Shown here: positions 63,056 through 64,000 of the stretch, one piece after another
How positions within the stretch are numbered: position 1 is the first letter of the stretch
Layout of the letters: the number at the start of each line of letters is the position of its first letter
NCBI RefSeq assembly: GCF_039982735.1
Contig: NZ_JBDWXV010000008.1
Span: 239,281-303,280 of the forward strand
Direction: 5' to 3'
Source of the DNA: Saccharospirillum sp039982735
Lineage (GTDB): Bacteria; Pseudomonadota; Gammaproteobacteria; Pseudomonadales; Natronospirillaceae
DNA length: 64,000 nucleotides
The notes under the pieces: generated by a model
Seen by the model: the letters and a program-made list of their open reading frames with translations, nothing else
Databases searched by the model: none
Told to the model about the DNA's origin: nothing
Made by a program: the position numbers and the translations under genes

Positions 63056-64000
63056 GGCGTTTTTCCTTTCATACTCTGGCTGGTGGTATCAAGACGGATA
63101 CGCGCCGCGCCACTGGCGATGTTGGTGAACGTAACAGAGCCTTCACGAACGCGGTTTCTATGGTGCACACCGTCTGCTGCCAGCGCGATTATTCCTGTGC
63201 CCTCTTTTGCGGGTGCGCCTGAAGCGGATGTCACGTTTACGGTTAAATCCAGGTTAATCTGCACGGGCTCAGACCAGGGGGAGTGGCGACCCTCGTAGCT
63301 CGCTTTAAACCGATAATGAAAGGGTTGCGGGTTGGCGGCCTGGTTTTGTTCCGGGCTCTCTGCCAATGCCTTGGGCGCTGTCCAGGGAATCAGAATTTGA
63401 TCGTCCGGCTCCGTTACTGTGTGACTAATTTCATCGATTGTCTGGATAGAACCGTCGGGGTTGATTTGCTCGATATTGAGCACCAGCTTGGCATTGTCGG
63501 GCAAAGCCCGGTGCGCAACCTGCAAGAGTGTTTCCTGGCCCACCTTGCAAGGTCTGTCGACGCAGGTAACAGCAATAACGACGGGTAACAGATCTGATTC
63601 CAGCCGCTCGGTCTCAGGTAGTGATGGAAGATCCAGAATTTCGACCTCCTCCGCCTCATTCCCACCCCCAATGTCATAACTCACCTCGCCATTGAAGGTC
63701 ACACCACTCTGGGTGCCGTGCAGGGTAATCTTTTTACCGAACAGCTTGATGTTGCCTTGGGGGTCGATCCTGACGCCGGTGTCGCCTTTGATCAGTACGA
63801 GGTCTCCACCGCCGTTGCCCTCGATGGTGATGTCGCCGTTTACCTGGTGCACCAGGGCACCGTCGCTGACCTGTATCTGGTAATCGCCGTGCTGGATCTC
63901 GGTGGTGCGGTCGCCGCTGCGGATGCGTCGGGTGAGGCGGCGCTCTTGTACCCAGAGGCTGAAGTCGCCTTCGGCGGCCTGGGTGAGGTGGAACTGGGCC
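63046..64000 (-). CDS. vgrG: VgrG-type spike protein of type VI secretion (5' end outside window)
   Basis: About 318 C-terminal residues are visible. The gp5-like beta-helix/spike repeats appear at the right edge (QHGDYQIQVSDGALVHQVNG, DITIEGNGGGDLVLIKGD, GNIKLFGKKITLHGTQSGV). They are followed by a C-terminal extension (about 200 residues) with an Ig-like look (CVDRPCKVGQETLLQVAHRA, WSEPVQINLDLTVNVTSASG), which may recruit the downstream 966-residue protein. The beginning and the full domain count are outside the window. Confidence 0.85.
   Translation of the reverse strand, partial: AQFHLTQAAEGDFSLWVQERRLTRRIRSGDRTTEIQHGDYQIQVSDGALVHQVNGDITIEGNGGGDLVLIKGDTGVRIDPQGNIKLFGKKITLHGTQSGVTFNGEVSYDIGGGNEAEEVEILDLPSLPETERLESDLLPVVIAVTCVDRPCKVGQETLLQVAHRALPDNAKLVLNIEQINPDGSIQTIDEISHTVTEPDDQILIPWTAPKALAESPEQNQAANPQPFHYRFKASYEGRHSPWSEPVQINLDLTVNVTSASGAPAKEGTGIIALAADGVHHRNRVREGSVTFTNIASGAARIRLDTTSQSMKGKTPWT

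Noticed and set aside
1..64000. CRISPR array or ribosomal RNA
   Set aside because: No regularly spaced direct repeats and no rRNA-like sequence were found by reading; only one tRNA is present.

Overview
The window looks like the chromosome of a gammaproteobacterium. The queA-tgt-yajC-secD-secF order, a VgrG-type type VI secretion locus and a GC-rich backbone all fit, and a marine Oceanospirillales-like host is plausible. The sequence alone does not fix the genus. A GC-rich chromosomal backbone (about 1-11.2 kb and 49-64 kb) is interrupted by a genomic island of about 37.7 kb (11,236-48,993) with lower and patchy GC.

Left backbone (1-11 kb): a LysR regulator (9,661-10,587) diverges from a long leftward gene set. 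The set encodes a class III aminotransferase, a two-subunit 3-oxoacid CoA-transferase, an M20 deacylase, a thiolase, a complete polar amino-acid ABC importer and an acetylpolyamine-amidohydrolase/HDAC-like enzyme cut by the window edge. Together they can import, deacetylate, transaminate, CoA-activate and thiolytically cleave an acetylated amino acid. The enzyme set matches the steps described for N-acetyl-beta-lysine breakdown, but the substrate is inferred. A small lipoprotein gene and the native tRNA-Leu terminator follow.

Island (11.2-49.0 kb): it is inserted in tRNA-Leu(CAA). A P4-type integrase lies next to the intact tRNA, a 22-bp copy of the tRNA 3' end lies at the far end, and repeats of TAGCACCA near both ends look like integrase arm sites. 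The island brings its own terminator to replace the one it displaced. From left to right it holds: (i) a satellite-like module (unknown protein, YagK/YfjJ-type Rep-like protein, DUF3987/YfjI protein, AlpA); (ii) a LexA-controlled umuDC operon whose umuC is split by a 9.46-kb Tn554-like transposon carrying two tyrosine recombinases, a GAF/PAS-GGDEF-EAL protein with a FixL-like PAS domain, and an Aer-like chemoreceptor; (iii) an SRAP (HMCES/YedK) abasic-site protein; (iv) a CBASS antiphage operon (CD-NTase plus two-TM SAVED effector) with a divergent WYL regulator of the CapW type; (v) a plasmid/ICE-type set (RDF-like protein, YqaJ nuclease, DUF932); (vi) a phospholipase-D-like protein; (vii) a type I restriction-modification operon with a YgjP-like metalloprotein and a small HTH protein; (viii) an unrecognised two-gene operon (45,311-46,872), the best candidate here for an undescribed system.

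Right backbone (49-64 kb): tRNA-Leu, pyrC, queA-tgt, yajC-secD-secF, trpS, a small membrane protein divergent from a glycosyltransferase, and a SUMF1-fold lipoprotein convergent with a 966-residue OmpA-domain protein that follows a vgrG cut by the window edge. The last three look like a type VI secretion effector locus.
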